The notes beneath the pieces were generated by a model. The model saw only the letters and a list, made by a program, of their open reading frames with translations. It searched no databases and was not told where the DNA came from. Source: Alphaproteobacteria bacterium MarineAlpha9_Bin3 (lineage in GTDB: Bacteria > Pseudomonadota > Alphaproteobacteria > TMED109). Taken from it: 42,814 nucleotides of DNA. Below are positions 16,447-26,343 of the stretch, one piece after another (position 1 is the first letter of the stretch; the number at the start of each line of letters is the position of its first letter). The translations under genes were made by a program, and so were the position numbers. The DNA is taken from contig PTKH01000010.1 of NCBI GenBank assembly GCA_002937655.1, forward strand, positions 1-42,814, read 5' to 3'.

Positions 16447-17127
16447 ATGAAAAACTTAAAAATACTAGAATCTACTTTAAGTTATAATTTTAATAATATT
16501 AAGTTATTAAATTCAGCAATTACACATACTAGTTTTTTTAATAAAAATAAAGATTATACTTTTGAACGTCTTGAATTTTTGGGTGATAGGGTATTAGGTC
16601 TTGTTATAGCTGATCTTATATATAAAAAATTTTTACATGAATCAGAGGGTGATCTTGCTAGAAGAATTGCTGTTCTAGTTAGTGGTAAGACTCTAACTTC
16701 TATTGCTATTAAACTTAATTTAAAAAATTATATTAGAGTTAGTGAAAATTTAAAATTTATAAATGGTGATAGTAATTCAATATTATCTGATTCAATGGAA
16801 GCTATTCTAGGAGCAATATACTTAGATAGTAATCTATTAGAGGCTAGGAGAGTTATTAAGTTGATATGGAAAGATTATATGGAGCAGGACGAAATGCCAC
16901 CAAAGGATCCTAAATCGGCTCTACAAGAATTAGCAATGGAATTGAAGTATGAAATGCCAGTTTATTCAGATTACACAAAGGATGGACCAGATCATTCTCC
17001 TCTTTTTAAGGTAAAAGTAAGTATAAAAGGAGTCAATAGTTCAGAAGGTAAAGGTGTATCAAAAAAATCAGCAGAAATTTCTGCAGCTTATAAATTATTA
17101 TCAATTATTGAAAGTAACGAGCATTGA
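16447..17127 (+). CDS. rnc: Ribonuclease III
   Basis: RNase III cuts double-stranded RNA, including rRNA precursors. At 226 residues it has normal length. The nuclease signature ERLEFLGDRVLGL (from residue 40) and the second acidic site SDSMEAILGAIYLD are present, followed by a C-terminal dsRNA-binding domain (about 155–224, PKSALQELAME onward and KKSAEISAA). The gene starts three bases after the lepB stop. Its own stop overlaps the era start (TTGA). Confidence 0.96.
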   Translation: MKNLKILESTLSYNFNNIKLLNSAITHTSFFNKNKDYTFERLEFLGDRVLGLVIADLIYKKFLHESEGDLARRIAVLVSGKTLTSIAIKLNLKNYIRVSENLKFINGDSNSILSDSMEAILGAIYLDSNLLEARRVIKLIWKDYMEQDEMPPKDPKSALQELAMELKYEMPVYSDYTKDGPDHSPLFKVKVSIKGVNSSEGKGVSKKSAEISAAYKLLSIIESNEH

Positions 17128-18038
17128 ATAATTTAATTAAAAAGTTTGGTTTTGTAAATGTTTTAGGTGCTACTAATGTGGGAAAGTCTACTTTAATCAA
17201 TAGGTTAGTAGGACAAAAAGTATCAATTGTTACTAAAAAAGTACAAACAACAAGAAATAACATTATTGGTATTTTTTGTCATAATTATTCTCAGGTTGTG
17301 CTTATAGATACGCCAGGAATATTTGTGCCTAAACGAAAATTTGATAGAGCTATGATAAATTCAGCTTGGAAAAGTATTAAAGATTCAGATATGACACTTT
17401 TAATGTTAGAAGCAGATAAAGACATAGATGGTAATACACTTATAATAGCAGAGGCCTTCAAAAGTAATAAAGTATCTAATTCTAAATTTTTAGTCTGTGT
17501 GATAAATAAAATAGATTTAGTTAAATCAGAAGTATTATTAGATTTAGTAGCAAAAGTTAAAAAATATTTTATATGTAAAGAATTTTTTTTTATATCGGCT
17601 TTAAATGGAGATGGTGTGATTGAACTTAAAGAATTTATTGCAAATAATATACCCTCAGGTGAATGGCATTATCCTGAAGAGCATTTAACAGATATTCCAT
17701 ATAGATTACTTGTTTCTGAAATTATAAGAGAAAAATTAATGATTAGAATGCACCATGAATTACCCTATGGAATAGCAGTTGAGACAGAGGCATGGAATGA
17801 ACTTCAAGATGGATCAATTAGAATTGATGCTTTAATATACGTTCAAAAAAAGGGGCAAAAAAGAATTGTTATTGGTACTAAAGGTGAAAATTTAAAATTT
17901 ATAGGTATAGATTGTCGAAAAGAATTAAAATCTATGTTAAAAAAAGAGGTGCATTTATTTTTGTATGTTAAAGTTAGAGATAATTGGGATAAATCGCCAG
18001 ATTATTATAGAGATCTGGGTTTAGATTATAATGTATAA
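17124..18038 (+). CDS. era: GTPase Era
   Basis: Era is a GTPase that binds the 3' end of 16S rRNA and checks 30S assembly. The 304-residue protein has G1 GATNVGKS (15–22), G3 DTPG, G4 NKID and a C-terminal KH domain (about 200–285) with VIGTKGENLK. The start is TTG, within the four-base TTGA overlap with the rnc stop; no nearby ATG would keep the complete G1 region. Coupling to rnc is conserved and links rRNA cutting with assembly checking. Confidence 0.95.
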   Translation: MNNLIKKFGFVNVLGATNVGKSTLINRLVGQKVSIVTKKVQTTRNNIIGIFCHNYSQVVLIDTPGIFVPKRKFDRAMINSAWKSIKDSDMTLLMLEADKDIDGNTLIIAEAFKSNKVSNSKFLVCVINKIDLVKSEVLLDLVAKVKKYFICKEFFFISALNGDGVIELKEFIANNIPSGEWHYPEEHLTDIPYRLLVSEIIREKLMIRMHHELPYGIAVETEAWNELQDGSIRIDALIYVQKKGQKRIVIGTKGENLKFIGIDCRKELKSMLKKEVHLFLYVKVRDNWDKSPDYYRDLGLDYNV

Positions 18039-18043
18039 TTAAT

Positions 18044-18793
18044 ATGAAATGGCAAGATAAAGGCATAGTAGTTTCCTTAAAAAAGTATGGTGAAAATTCT
18101 CTCATATTAAATTTATTTACTGAAAATCATGGCCTTCATGCTGGCTTAGTTAAATATAGTAATTCAAAAAAAAATAGAAGCGTTTTTCAAATAGGAAATA
18201 TATTCAATATAGAATGGACAGGTAGATTAGAAGATCAATTAGGCTATTATAAGACTGAAATTGAAAATACTATCTCGCATTATATTATAAATAACCATTT
18301 GAAAATTGATGCTTTAATAACACAAACCTCTCTAATAAATAAATTACTGGCTGATAGGCAAGTTCATTCATCTTTATTTTTAGAAACTTTAAATTTTATA
18401 TTTTGCATAAATAAAAATGAAAAATTTTGGATTGAAAAATATATAAAATGGGAATTAAAATTTTTATCAGAATTAGGTTTTGGTTTAGATTTAAATAACT
18501 GTGCTGTTACAGGAAGCACAAATAATTTACAATTTGTATCTCCAAAATCAGGAAGAGCTGTTTCTTTAAATGGAGCTGGAAAATGGAAAAAAAAATTATT
18601 TCCACTCCCTAATTTTTTTCTAACTAAAAATATAAATAATCATGACAAAAGTGAATTATTAAAGGGGATAAATATAACTACATATTTTTTAAATCAGTAT
18701 GTATCTTCTATTGGATTAAAGTTGCCTGATATTAGAGATAGGTTTACAAATAAACTACTTAATTTAAATGAATATTCAAAAAGTGATAATTAG
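18044..18793 (+). CDS. recO: DNA repair protein RecO
   Basis: RecO works with RecR to load RecA at gaps. The 249-residue protein has the OB-fold start (KWQDKGIVVSLKKYGENSLILNLFT), a central helical domain, and a C-terminal region with LGFGLDLNNCAVTG. The four-cysteine zinc site of some RecO proteins is not evident, since only the one Cys in NNCAVTG lies in that region. RecO is poorly conserved overall, so the call rests on the N-terminal motif, length and position after era. Confidence 0.9.
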   Translation: MKWQDKGIVVSLKKYGENSLILNLFTENHGLHAGLVKYSNSKKNRSVFQIGNIFNIEWTGRLEDQLGYYKTEIENTISHYIINNHLKIDALITQTSLINKLLADRQVHSSLFLETLNFIFCINKNEKFWIEKYIKWELKFLSELGFGLDLNNCAVTGSTNNLQFVSPKSGRAVSLNGAGKWKKKLFPLPNFFLTKNINNHDKSELLKGINITTYFLNQYVSSIGLKLPDIRDRFTNKLLNLNEYSKSDN

Positions 18794-18807
18794 GATAAAT
18801 TAATACT

Positions 18808-21039
18808 ATGACCAATTCTAAGAAAGATAACCAAATTATTAAAGATTTAATTTTTTCAGATGCTTTAGGAGATAGATATCTTTCTTATGCAATGTCAACC
18901 ATAGTATCAAGATCATTACCCGATGTTAGAGATGGATTGAAACCTGTTCATAGGCGTTTACTATTTGCTATGCGCGAGCTCAAAATGTCTCCGCAGTCCG
19001 GCTTCAAAAAATGTGCAAGAGTAGTTGGAGATGTAATTGGTAAATTTCATCCACATGGAGATCAAGCAGTATATGATGCAATGGTAAGGTTAGCTCAAGA
19101 ATTTTCAGTAAGATATCCTTTAGTAGATGGACAAGGTAATTTTGGAAGTATTGATGGAGATAGAGCTGCTGCCATGAGGTACACAGAAGCTCGTTTAACT
19201 GATATTGCTGAGTTACTTCTTAAAGATATAGATAAAAATACTGTTGATTTTACAAGTACTTACGATGGTGAATATGATGAACCAATTGTTTTACCTGCTT
19301 TATTTCCAAATTTATTAGCTAATGGAGCTAGTGGAATAGCAGTAGGTATGGCTACAAATATTCCGTCACATAACATTATAGAGTTATTAACAGCTATTAG
19401 ACATCTAATTAAAAGACCAAATGCTTCAATAAGCTCTATTATGAAATATATTAAAGGACCAGATTTCTCGACAGGTGGAGTTTTGATAGATGATGAAGAA
19501 ACAATAAAAAAAGCTTATGAGACCGGAAGAGGTTCTTTCAGATTAAGAGCCAATTGGAAAATAGAAAAGAAAACCCATGGACAATATATAATTGTTATAA
19601 ACGAAATACCTTGGAGTGTCACAAAAGCTAGAATTATAGAAAAAATTGAAGAAATTATATCTGCTAAGCGTATTCAAATGTTGTCGGATATAATTGATGA
19701 ATCTTCTGAGGATATAAGAATTTTAATTATTCCAAAAAATCGGGATGTCAATCCTGATATACTCATGTCTAGGTTATTTAAAATATCTGATTTAGAGCTT
19801 AAAATTAATATGAATATGAATGTAATCGACTCCAATAAATCTCCAAGAGTAATGAATGTTAAAGAAGTATTATTGTCTTTTATAAATCATAGACAAGAAG
19901 TAGTCGTTAGATATAGTAAAAACAGATTAAAAATTGCAAGAGATAGAAAAGAGGTCTTAGAAGGTTATTTAATTGTTTATGATAACCTTGATGAAATAAT
20001 TGAAATAATTAGAGATGATGAAAACCCTAAAGAAACAATCATGAATAAATGGAAATTAACTGATATGCAGACTGAGTCTATTCTAAATTTAAGACTAAGA
20101 TATCTAAGGCGACTTGAAGAAGAAATTATTATAAATGAAAAAATTAATTTAGAATCTGAAATTAAGGTATTAGAAAACCTAATAAAAAATAAAGATAAGC
20201 AACTAACTAAGATTGATGATGAAACAAAAGAAGTTTTAGAATACTTTAAAAAAAATAAATTTGTTTCAGATAGAAGAACAATTATTAAACCGTTATTAGA
20301 TGAAGAATATGAAGATATTGAAGAAATTATAGAGGAAGAACCATATATATTTGTTTTGTCAAAAAATAACTGGGTTCAATTCATAAAAGGACATGAAAAT
20401 TTTAAGGCTATTAAATATAAAGATGGAGATGAAAAGAAATTTGTTTTATTAGTTAAGAATACTGATAAGTTATTATTGGCCTCAAATTCTGGAAGAGTTT
20501 ATACTTTATCTTTAAGCAACATTATTATTAATAAAGGCTTTGGCTCCCCATTGAGATTATTTATAGATCTGCCATCGGAAGATACAATTCACGCTATAAA
20601 TAAATTTAATAAAAATCATAAAGTACTAGTTGCTTCATCTAGATATAAAGGTTTTATTATTCCTGATATGGTAGATTTATTAGCTTATACTAAGTTAGGT
20701 AAAAATATATTAAGTCTATCTTCAGATGAAGAATTACTAGTATTTAGGACAGTTAATAACGAGGATGATTCTATAGCAATTATTGGAGAAAATCATAAAT
20801 TATTGATATTTAAATTATCTGAAATGCCATTACAAAGTAAAGGTAAAGGAGTTATTTTGCAAAAATCAAAACAAGGAAACTTAACGGATGCAATAACTTT
20901 CATTTTTAGTGAAGGAATTACATGTATCCGAGGTAATTCAAAAAAAATATTCAAAGATCTAGAATTATGGCTTGGAAAAAGGGCACAATCTGGTAGGTTA
21001 GCTCCTAGAGGTTTTCCTAGATCTAATAGATTTAGTTAA
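18808..21039 (+). CDS. parC: DNA topoisomerase IV subunit A
   Basis: ParC is the DNA-cutting subunit of topoisomerase IV, which decatenates daughter chromosomes together with ParE. The 743-residue protein carries the catalytic Tyr125 in [12 protein letters not shown] and the conserved [15 protein letters not shown]. The quinolone-contact region reads [13 protein letters not shown], with Gln86 where E. coli ParC has Ser80 and Asp90 where it has Glu84. The C-terminal beta-pinwheel is short and no GyrA-box was seen, which supports ParC over GyrA. It starts 15 bases after recO; parE is not in the window. Confidence 0.94.
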   Translation: MTNSKKDNQIIKDLIFSDALGDRYLSYAMSTIVSRSLPDVRDGLKPVHRRLLFAMRELKMSPQSGFKKCARVVGDVIGKFHPHGDQAVYDAMVRLAQEFSVRYPLVDGQGNFGSIDGDRAAAMRYTEARLTDIAELLLKDIDKNTVDFTSTYDGEYDEPIVLPALFPNLLANGASGIAVGMATNIPSHNIIELLTAIRHLIKRPNASISSIMKYIKGPDFSTGGVLIDDEETIKKAYETGRGSFRLRANWKIEKKTHGQYIIVINEIPWSVTKARIIEKIEEIISAKRIQMLSDIIDESSEDIRILIIPKNRDVNPDILMSRLFKISDLELKINMNMNVIDSNKSPRVMNVKEVLLSFINHRQEVVVRYSKNRLKIARDRKEVLEGYLIVYDNLDEIIEIIRDDENPKETIMNKWKLTDMQTESILNLRLRYLRRLEEEIIINEKINLESEIKVLENLIKNKDKQLTKIDDETKEVLEYFKKNKFVSDRRTIIKPLLDEEYEDIEEIIEEEPYIFVLSKNNWVQFIKGHENFKAIKYKDGDEKKFVLLVKNTDKLLLASNSGRVYTLSLSNIIINKGFGSPLRLFIDLPSEDTIHAINKFNKNHKVLVASSRYKGFIIPDMVDLLAYTKLGKNILSLSSDEELLVFRTVNNEDDSIAIIGENHKLLIFKLSEMPLQSKGKGVILQKSKQGNLTDAITFIFSEGITCIRGNSKKIFKDLELWLGKRAQSGRLAPRGFPRSNRFS

Positions 21040-21050
21040 AAGGTAATTTT

Positions 21051-21557
21051 ATGGTCTTTATAAATAATATTAATAAAATAAATAAATATATAGGTGAAAC
21101 AGTAAGTTGGCTCACTCTTTTTATGGTTTTGGTTACAGTATTAGTAGTAATTTTAAGGTATGGATTTAGTATCGGCTTTATATGGATGCAAGAATCTGTA
21201 AGGTTTATGTATGCAGGGGTTTTTTTATTATGTGCGGGGTATACTCTGCAAAAAGATAAGCATGTAAGAGTAGATGTATTATATCTGAAAATGTCAGATA
21301 GTAAAAAAGCTCTAGTTGATTTGCTTGGTTCACTATTTTTATTATTACCAGTATGTTGGGTAATATTTTATTATTCTTGGAGTTACGTAATTAACTCATG
21401 GGTACAAATGGAGGGTTCGATTGAAGAAAGAGGCCTTCATCTAGTATATATAATGAAAACTTTTATATGGCTTTTTTCAATATTAGTTACTATTCAAAGT
21501 CTAGTAACGATAGTTAACTCATATATAATTATAAAAAATTCCAAAAAGGATAAATAA
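21051..21557 (+). CDS. dctQ: TRAP transporter small permease (DctQ type)
   Basis: This 168-residue inner-membrane protein has four membrane segments (about 15–37, 50–70, 90–112, 133–155). The family pattern is clear: FIWMQESVRFMYAG in the second segment, then KDKHVRVDVLY. It is the small subunit of a sodium-driven TRAP importer for an organic acid. It begins 12 bases after parC and directly adjoins dctM (stop at 21557, ATG at 21558). No substrate-binding protein gene is nearby, so the substrate is unknown. Confidence 0.9.
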   Translation: MVFINNINKINKYIGETVSWLTLFMVLVTVLVVILRYGFSIGFIWMQESVRFMYAGVFLLCAGYTLQKDKHVRVDVLYLKMSDSKKALVDLLGSLFLLLPVCWVIFYYSWSYVINSWVQMEGSIEERGLHLVYIMKTFIWLFSILVTIQSLVTIVNSYIIIKNSKKDK

Positions 21558-22949
21558 ATGTTTGAGCAAGAAATAATCATAATCTTAATGTTAGTTTCTT
21601 TGCTAGCTGTTTTAATGACAGGTTTTCCTGTAGCTTTTACATTGTCAGGTGTTGCACTATTTTTCGGTGTTATTGGTTCTTTTTTTAATTTATTTGATAT
21701 GGCTTTTATTCAAGCCTTACCAAATAGAATATATGGTATAATGACAAATGATTTACTAATAGCTGTTCCTTTATTTGTTTTTATGGGAGTAATGCTTGAA
21801 CGCTCTAAGATAGCAGAGGAATTACTAGATACTATGGCTCATTTGTTAGGTAGTATTAAAGGAGGGCTTGGTATTTCAGTTACTATAGTAGGAGCACTTC
21901 TTGCAGCATCGACAGGAATAGTTGGAGCTACTGTGGTAACTATGGGTTTACTCTCACTTCCAACTATGCTGAAGAGAGGTTATTCTCCAACTATCTCAAC
22001 TGGGACTATTTGTGCTGCAGGGACTTTAGGACAAATTATTCCTCCATCTATTGTACTTATACTATTAGGAGATCAAATATCTGCTGCATACCAACAAGCG
22101 CAATTAGCTAAAGGTAATTTCTCACCAGACTCCGTTTCAGTTACAGATTTATTTATGGGAGCTTTACTACCAGGATTATGTTTAGTATTTTTATATATAT
22201 TATGGCAGATAATCTATGCGAATATTTACCCTGATAAAATGCCTTCTGTTCCAAAGGCAGAAAGGGATGCAGTAGATTTTAAAGAATTGCGAAATAGAGT
22301 TTTGAAAGTATTAATACCACCTTTATTTCTTATTTTTGCAGTTTTAGGTTCTATTTTAATGGGGTTGGCTACCCCAACAGAATCTGCTGGTGTAGGGGCG
22401 ATAGGAGCAATATTACTAGCATATTCAAGAAAGCAACTAAATTTTAATATTCTTAAAGAAGTAGCAACTTCTACGGCTCAAACTACTTCAATGGTATTTA
22501 CTATACTTATTGGAGCGGCAATGTTTAGTTTAGTATTTAGAGGTTTTGGCGGAGATGATATAGTAGCTGAGTTTTTAATGAGCCTACATGGAGGAGTTGT
22601 AACGGCAATTATAATTACAATGTTATTAATGTTTTTTTTAGGATTCTTTTTAGATTTTATTGAAATAATATATGTAGTTTTACCCATTATAGGTCCTGCC
22701 ATATTAATGATGGATATAAATCCTTTATGGTTTGCTATTATGATTGCTGTAAATTTACAAACCTCATTTTTAACGCCACCCTTCGGTTTTGCTTTATTTT
22801 ATTTACGTGGGGTGGCGCCAAAAAGTGTTTTAACCGGAGAAATATATAAGGGAGCTGCACCATTTGTATTTATACAAATTTTAATGTTAGGAATATTATC
22901 TATTTTTCCTGAATTAGCTACTTGGCTTCCTTCAGTATTATATAAATAA
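21558..22949 (+). CDS. dctM: TRAP transporter large permease (DctM type)
   Basis: This 463-residue protein with about 12 membrane segments is the transport channel of a tripartite ATP-independent periplasmic importer. Signature stretches include TGFPVAFTLSG near the start, STGIVGATVVTMGLLSLP, AAGTLGQIIPPSIVLILLGD and, near the end, QTSFLTPPFGFALFYLRGVAP. The length and a roughly 60-residue cytosolic insert (about 175–255) resemble the large permeases of the TakM/FcbT3-like group used for keto acids and aromatic acids; that grouping is inference. Its stop shares one base with the next gene's ATG. Confidence 0.92.
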   Translation: MFEQEIIIILMLVSLLAVLMTGFPVAFTLSGVALFFGVIGSFFNLFDMAFIQALPNRIYGIMTNDLLIAVPLFVFMGVMLERSKIAEELLDTMAHLLGSIKGGLGISVTIVGALLAASTGIVGATVVTMGLLSLPTMLKRGYSPTISTGTICAAGTLGQIIPPSIVLILLGDQISAAYQQAQLAKGNFSPDSVSVTDLFMGALLPGLCLVFLYILWQIIYANIYPDKMPSVPKAERDAVDFKELRNRVLKVLIPPLFLIFAVLGSILMGLATPTESAGVGAIGAILLAYSRKQLNFNILKEVATSTAQTTSMVFTILIGAAMFSLVFRGFGGDDIVAEFLMSLHGGVVTAIIITMLLMFFLGFFLDFIEIIYVVLPIIGPAILMMDINPLWFAIMIAVNLQTSFLTPPFGFALFYLRGVAPKSVLTGEIYKGAAPFVFIQILMLGILSIFPELATWLPSVLYK

Positions 22950-23344
22950 TGATCAAATATATATATATTATAATTTTTTTTACTACATCTATTTGTATTG
23001 CAGATGAAGAAACATATCAGGCTAATTATAAGCCATTGAATTGTAAAGGTGTTGCAATAGACGAAGGAAAAATGTTTTTAGCAGAATGGAGTTTTAAGGC
23101 TACAGGTGGCAGTGGATCATTAGTAACCATCAAGTATAATAAAATTAAAAGAACTGGCAAAATTAGGACCTCTGTTTACGAGAATGGAGATCTATACGGC
23201 AGAGGAAAGTGGATTGGAAGAACAAGCTCTAGAATTTATAATACATTAGTAGAAATAAATTATAAAAGTTCTTCTTCTAAATTTGAGTTAATATCACTAT
23301 TTAATCCAGATAACTTCCACATGAATGGTAAATGTAAGAATTAG
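22949..23344 (+). CDS. Small secreted protein of unknown function
   Basis: This 131-residue protein has a signal peptide ending near SICIADE (about residue 18). The mature part is beta-rich, with two cysteines near residues 32 and 129 that could join its ends. I do not recognise a family. The ATG overlaps the dctM stop by one base, so it is probably co-translated with the TRAP permease. It is far too short to be a DctP-type solute-binding protein (about 330 residues) and shows none of its motifs. A role as an accessory periplasmic protein is speculation from position. Confidence 0.7.
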   Translation: MIKYIYIIIFFTTSICIADEETYQANYKPLNCKGVAIDEGKMFLAEWSFKATGGSGSLVTIKYNKIKRTGKIRTSVYENGDLYGRGKWIGRTSSRIYNTLVEINYKSSSSKFELISLFNPDNFHMNGKCKN

Positions 23345-23355
23345 TAGCCAACTAT

Positions 23356-24174
23356 ATGATAGAAAGTAATTTAAATAGCTTATATCCAATAATAATATCA
23401 ATACCTCATAGTGGAAATGAATATAGTGAGAATTTTTTAAGTAGTACTCAATTAAATAAAAATGAACTTGAGTATTCAGAGGATAGTTATGTTGATCTTT
23501 TATTAATAAAAATAATAAAAAGTAATTTTTCTTATGTAAAAGCTAATTTCCCTCGTTCATATGTTGATGTAAATCGTCATCCTTTTGAAATTGACCCTCT
23601 AATGGTATCAAGAAGAATTCCTAATTTTATAAATTCCTATACTAGCAAGACTCAAAGTGGAATAGGAGTAATACCAAGGGTTTCAGTATATGGAAATGAC
23701 ATATATAATCATCTTTTAACTAGAAAAGAAATTATTAGAAGACTTTTATATTACTATTTCCCTTATCATAAAAAATTAAAGTATTTAATTAAATATCTAA
23801 AAAATAAATTTAAAACAATTCTTATTTTAGATTTTCATTCTATGCCTTCTATTTCAACAGAAAAAAATATTGATATAGTATTAGGAAATAATAATAATTT
23901 ATCTTGTGATAATAAAATTATATCTCTAATTAAACATCATTTTAGTTTATATGATTATTCAATTACAGAAAATAATCCTTATTCAGGAGGTTTTATAACT
24001 AAAAGCTTGGGCCAACCTGACACAGGTATTCACGTTGTTCAAATTGAAATAAGTAGATCTTTATACATGAATGAGCAGTCTTTAGAAAAAAATATAAGTA
24101 AAATGAATTTACTATCTAATAATTTAAATATTATTATTAATAACATTAATACAGATATTAAAAACATTAACTAA
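23356..24174 (+). CDS. N-formylglutamate amidohydrolase family protein
   Basis: This 272-residue zinc hydrolase-like protein matches the N-formylglutamate deformylase family. An early metal-site motif is IPHSG (H18), followed by RSYVDVNR with conserved Asp and Arg, and then LDFHSMPS. The family releases formate from N-formylglutamate, the last step of one histidine-degradation route, but many members are uncharacterised and no hut genes are nearby. It starts 12 bases after the secreted protein and ends the long + strand run. Its last eight bases overlap the convergent MATE gene. Confidence 0.82.
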   Translation: MIESNLNSLYPIIISIPHSGNEYSENFLSSTQLNKNELEYSEDSYVDLLLIKIIKSNFSYVKANFPRSYVDVNRHPFEIDPLMVSRRIPNFINSYTSKTQSGIGVIPRVSVYGNDIYNHLLTRKEIIRRLLYYYFPYHKKLKYLIKYLKNKFKTILILDFHSMPSISTEKNIDIVLGNNNNLSCDNKIISLIKHHFSLYDYSITENNPYSGGFITKSLGQPDTGIHVVQIEISRSLYMNEQSLEKNISKMNLLSNNLNIIINNINTDIKNIN

Positions 24175-25483
24175 ATTTATATATTTCACGGAATTGACTT
24201 AAAAGTAGTACTCCTCTTAAAAATAAAAATAATATAAATGAGAACCATAAACCATTATTTTCATATATTGGAACAAATATCCATAAAGATAATATAAATA
24301 TAATGAAGCTAATGATTACGGTATTGCGCATTATTTTAGTTTTATTTGCACCAATAAATATTCCATCCATATGAAAACTTAAAAATGATATTAAAGGTGA
24401 AATTATTATCCATAAAGAATAATTTTTAATTTCTAATATTACACTATTAATTGATGTCATAATTAATATTATTATATCTATGTATAAATAAAATATTATA
24501 GAATATATTATGGCAAATATAAATGATATAATTCCTGATGAAATCGCTATATTTACAATCTTATGTTTATTTTTTTTACTATATTCATTGCCAACTAGAA
24601 CTTCTGCGGCTTGTGCAAAGCCATCTAAACTATATGAAATAAACATTTGAAGCATTATTAATATTGCATTTGCAGCTAAGATTGTGTTTCCTAGTCTGGA
24701 TCCTATGGCTGTAAACATTAATATAGTAGTAAGTATTAGTGAAGTTCTTACAAACAAATTCATATTGGATTTAAGGATACTTAAAATATTATTTTTCAAA
24801 ACTATTGTTTTTTTCTTAATTTCTACTTCAGGTAGATATTTACTGATATAATATAATCCAAGAATTGTTCCTGAGTACTCTGATATAAGTGTTCCATATG
24901 CTATTCCTTTTAAGTACATATTTAAATGTAAGCCAAGGTAAATATCTAAAATAATATTTAATATATTTATTAATAATACTAGTTTTAAAAGGTCCCAGGG
25001 TTTTTTACTTCCTAATAGAAAACCAAAAATAATAAAATTTATAAAAGTGGCTGGTGCACCAAATATTCGAATATTAATATATAAGCTAGCATGATAATTA
25101 ATTAGCGAGCTAGCGGCATAAAAATCTAATAAAAAATCTTTGATAATTAATATTATTGGAATACAAATTATACTACATATTAACGCTATATAAAAATTAC
25201 TTTTAAGAATATTACGAATATTATAGGTGTTGTTAATACCCCAGGATTGTGCTATCAGTCCTGTGGTACCCATTCTAAAAAAACTAAAACAAAAATATAC
25301 AAATGATAATAGTGAACTACCTATTGCAATAGCGCCAATTTGCTCAATACTAATCCTTCCTATAATTGAAGTATCCACTATACCTAATATTGGCACCGAT
25401 ATATTGGATATGATCATAGGTATTGCTATACTTATTATTAATTTATAAGTTTTTAAATTTGTATAATCTCTTATATAATACAT
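24167..25483 (-). CDS. MATE family efflux transporter
   Basis: This 438-residue protein has about 12 hydrophobic segments in two similar halves, as in multidrug and toxin extrusion exporters. The N-terminus IAIPMIISNISVPILGIVDTSIIGR is typical of the DinF-like branch, and the second half begins around LILTTILMFTAIGSRLG. It would export cationic or aromatic compounds in exchange for sodium or protons. The substrate is unknown. It stands alone on the minus strand, divergent from the hydratase-like gene. Confidence 0.88.
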   Translation of the reverse strand: MYYIRDYTNLKTYKLIISIAIPMIISNISVPILGIVDTSIIGRISIEQIGAIAIGSSLLSFVYFCFSFFRMGTTGLIAQSWGINNTYNIRNILKSNFYIALICSIICIPIILIIKDFLLDFYAASSLINYHASLYINIRIFGAPATFINFIIFGFLLGSKKPWDLLKLVLLINILNIILDIYLGLHLNMYLKGIAYGTLISEYSGTILGLYYISKYLPEVEIKKKTIVLKNNILSILKSNMNLFVRTSLILTTILMFTAIGSRLGNTILAANAILIMLQMFISYSLDGFAQAAEVLVGNEYSKKNKHKIVNIAISSGIISFIFAIIYSIIFYLYIDIIILIMTSINSVILEIKNYSLWIIISPLISFLSFHMDGIFIGANKTKIMRNTVIISFIIFILSLWIFVPIYENNGLWFSFILFLFLRGVLLLSQFREIYKFS

Positions 25484-25538
25484 TTAATTATAGTTACCTA
25501 TATTTATCATATTATATATTATTTTTAAGGTTAAAAAA

Positions 25539-26327
25539 ATGGATAAAAATAAAATTAATAAGATAGTACGTTATTTATTAAATAAACGTTCAAATGAATA
25601 TTTTATTACTAATCTTCAAACTGACTTAATACCTAATAATCAAGATGAAGCATATTTTATTCAAAATAAGGTTCATGCCTCACTGAATTTTGAACATGAT
25701 AAAGTTATAGGAAGAAAAATTGGCTGTACGACAAAGGTAATGCAGCAATATTTAAAAATAGATCATCCTTGTGCAGGAACATTAAGAAAAAGTAATTGCT
25801 ACAAGTCTGGTGATAATTTAGATATGAAATCATATACTAAAGTAGGAGTTGAGTGTGAAATTGCAGTAAAATTAAAAAAAGATATTCCTTTTAGTAATAT
25901 TTATACAAAAGAAGATATGTTAACATTTATAGAAAGTATATTTCCCGCAATAGAAATAGTAGATGATAGGTACGATAATTGGAAAAGTTTTACTGCTAAT
26001 CATTTGATAGCAGATGATTTTTTTTCTGCAGGTTGTGTTTTAGGCAGAGAAGAATTTAAAGTTGATATTAAAAATATAGAATTATTAAGGGGAATTATGT
26101 ATGTAAACAATAAGAAAATTGGTGAAGGACTAGGTAAGCACATATTAGGTAATCCTCTTAATGCGTTAACGTGGCTTGCAAGTAGAAAAGATATAATAGG
26201 AAATGTGATACCTAAAAACTCCATTATTTTGCTGGGTAGCCTAGTAGAAACATATTGGGTTTCAAGAGGAGATAAAGTTAAAATCAATATTGAGGGTATG
26301 GATAGTGTATATATTAATTTTATTTAA
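25539..26327 (+). CDS. 2-keto-4-pentenoate hydratase/decarboxylase-like protein
   Basis: This 262-residue protein belongs to the fumarylacetoacetate hydrolase superfamily, in the MhpD/DmpE/DmpH-like branch. The metal-binding acidic residues are in GVECEIAV (Glu-Cys-Glu near residue 105) and IEIVDDRY (near 139). GKHILGNPLNALTWLA and LLGSLVETYWV also match hydratases of this branch. Relatives add water to 2-oxo-4-pentenoates or decarboxylate oxalocrotonate in meta-cleavage of aromatics. No ring-cleavage genes are nearby, so the real substrate may be another 2-oxo acid. AAGG precedes the ATG. It lies 16 bases before mrcA, an odd partner for a catabolic enzyme. Confidence 0.83.
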   Translation: MDKNKINKIVRYLLNKRSNEYFITNLQTDLIPNNQDEAYFIQNKVHASLNFEHDKVIGRKIGCTTKVMQQYLKIDHPCAGTLRKSNCYKSGDNLDMKSYTKVGVECEIAVKLKKDIPFSNIYTKEDMLTFIESIFPAIEIVDDRYDNWKSFTANHLIADDFFSAGCVLGREEFKVDIKNIELLRGIMYVNNKKIGEGLGKHILGNPLNALTWLASRKDIIGNVIPKNSIILLGSLVETYWVSRGDKVKINIEGMDSVYINFI

Positions 26328-26343
26328 AAAAGGTAATGTATAA

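Noticed and set aside
22478-22702. Minus-strand open frame inside dctM
   Set aside because: It is opposite conserved membrane segments of dctM, with no motif or start signal.
22949-23344. Small secreted protein as the TRAP solute-binding subunit
   Set aside because: It is about 130 residues, far shorter than DctP-type receptors, and has none of their conserved segments.
25227-25448. Plus-strand open frame inside the MATE gene
   Set aside because: It mirrors hydrophobic codons of the transporter and shows no independent signal.
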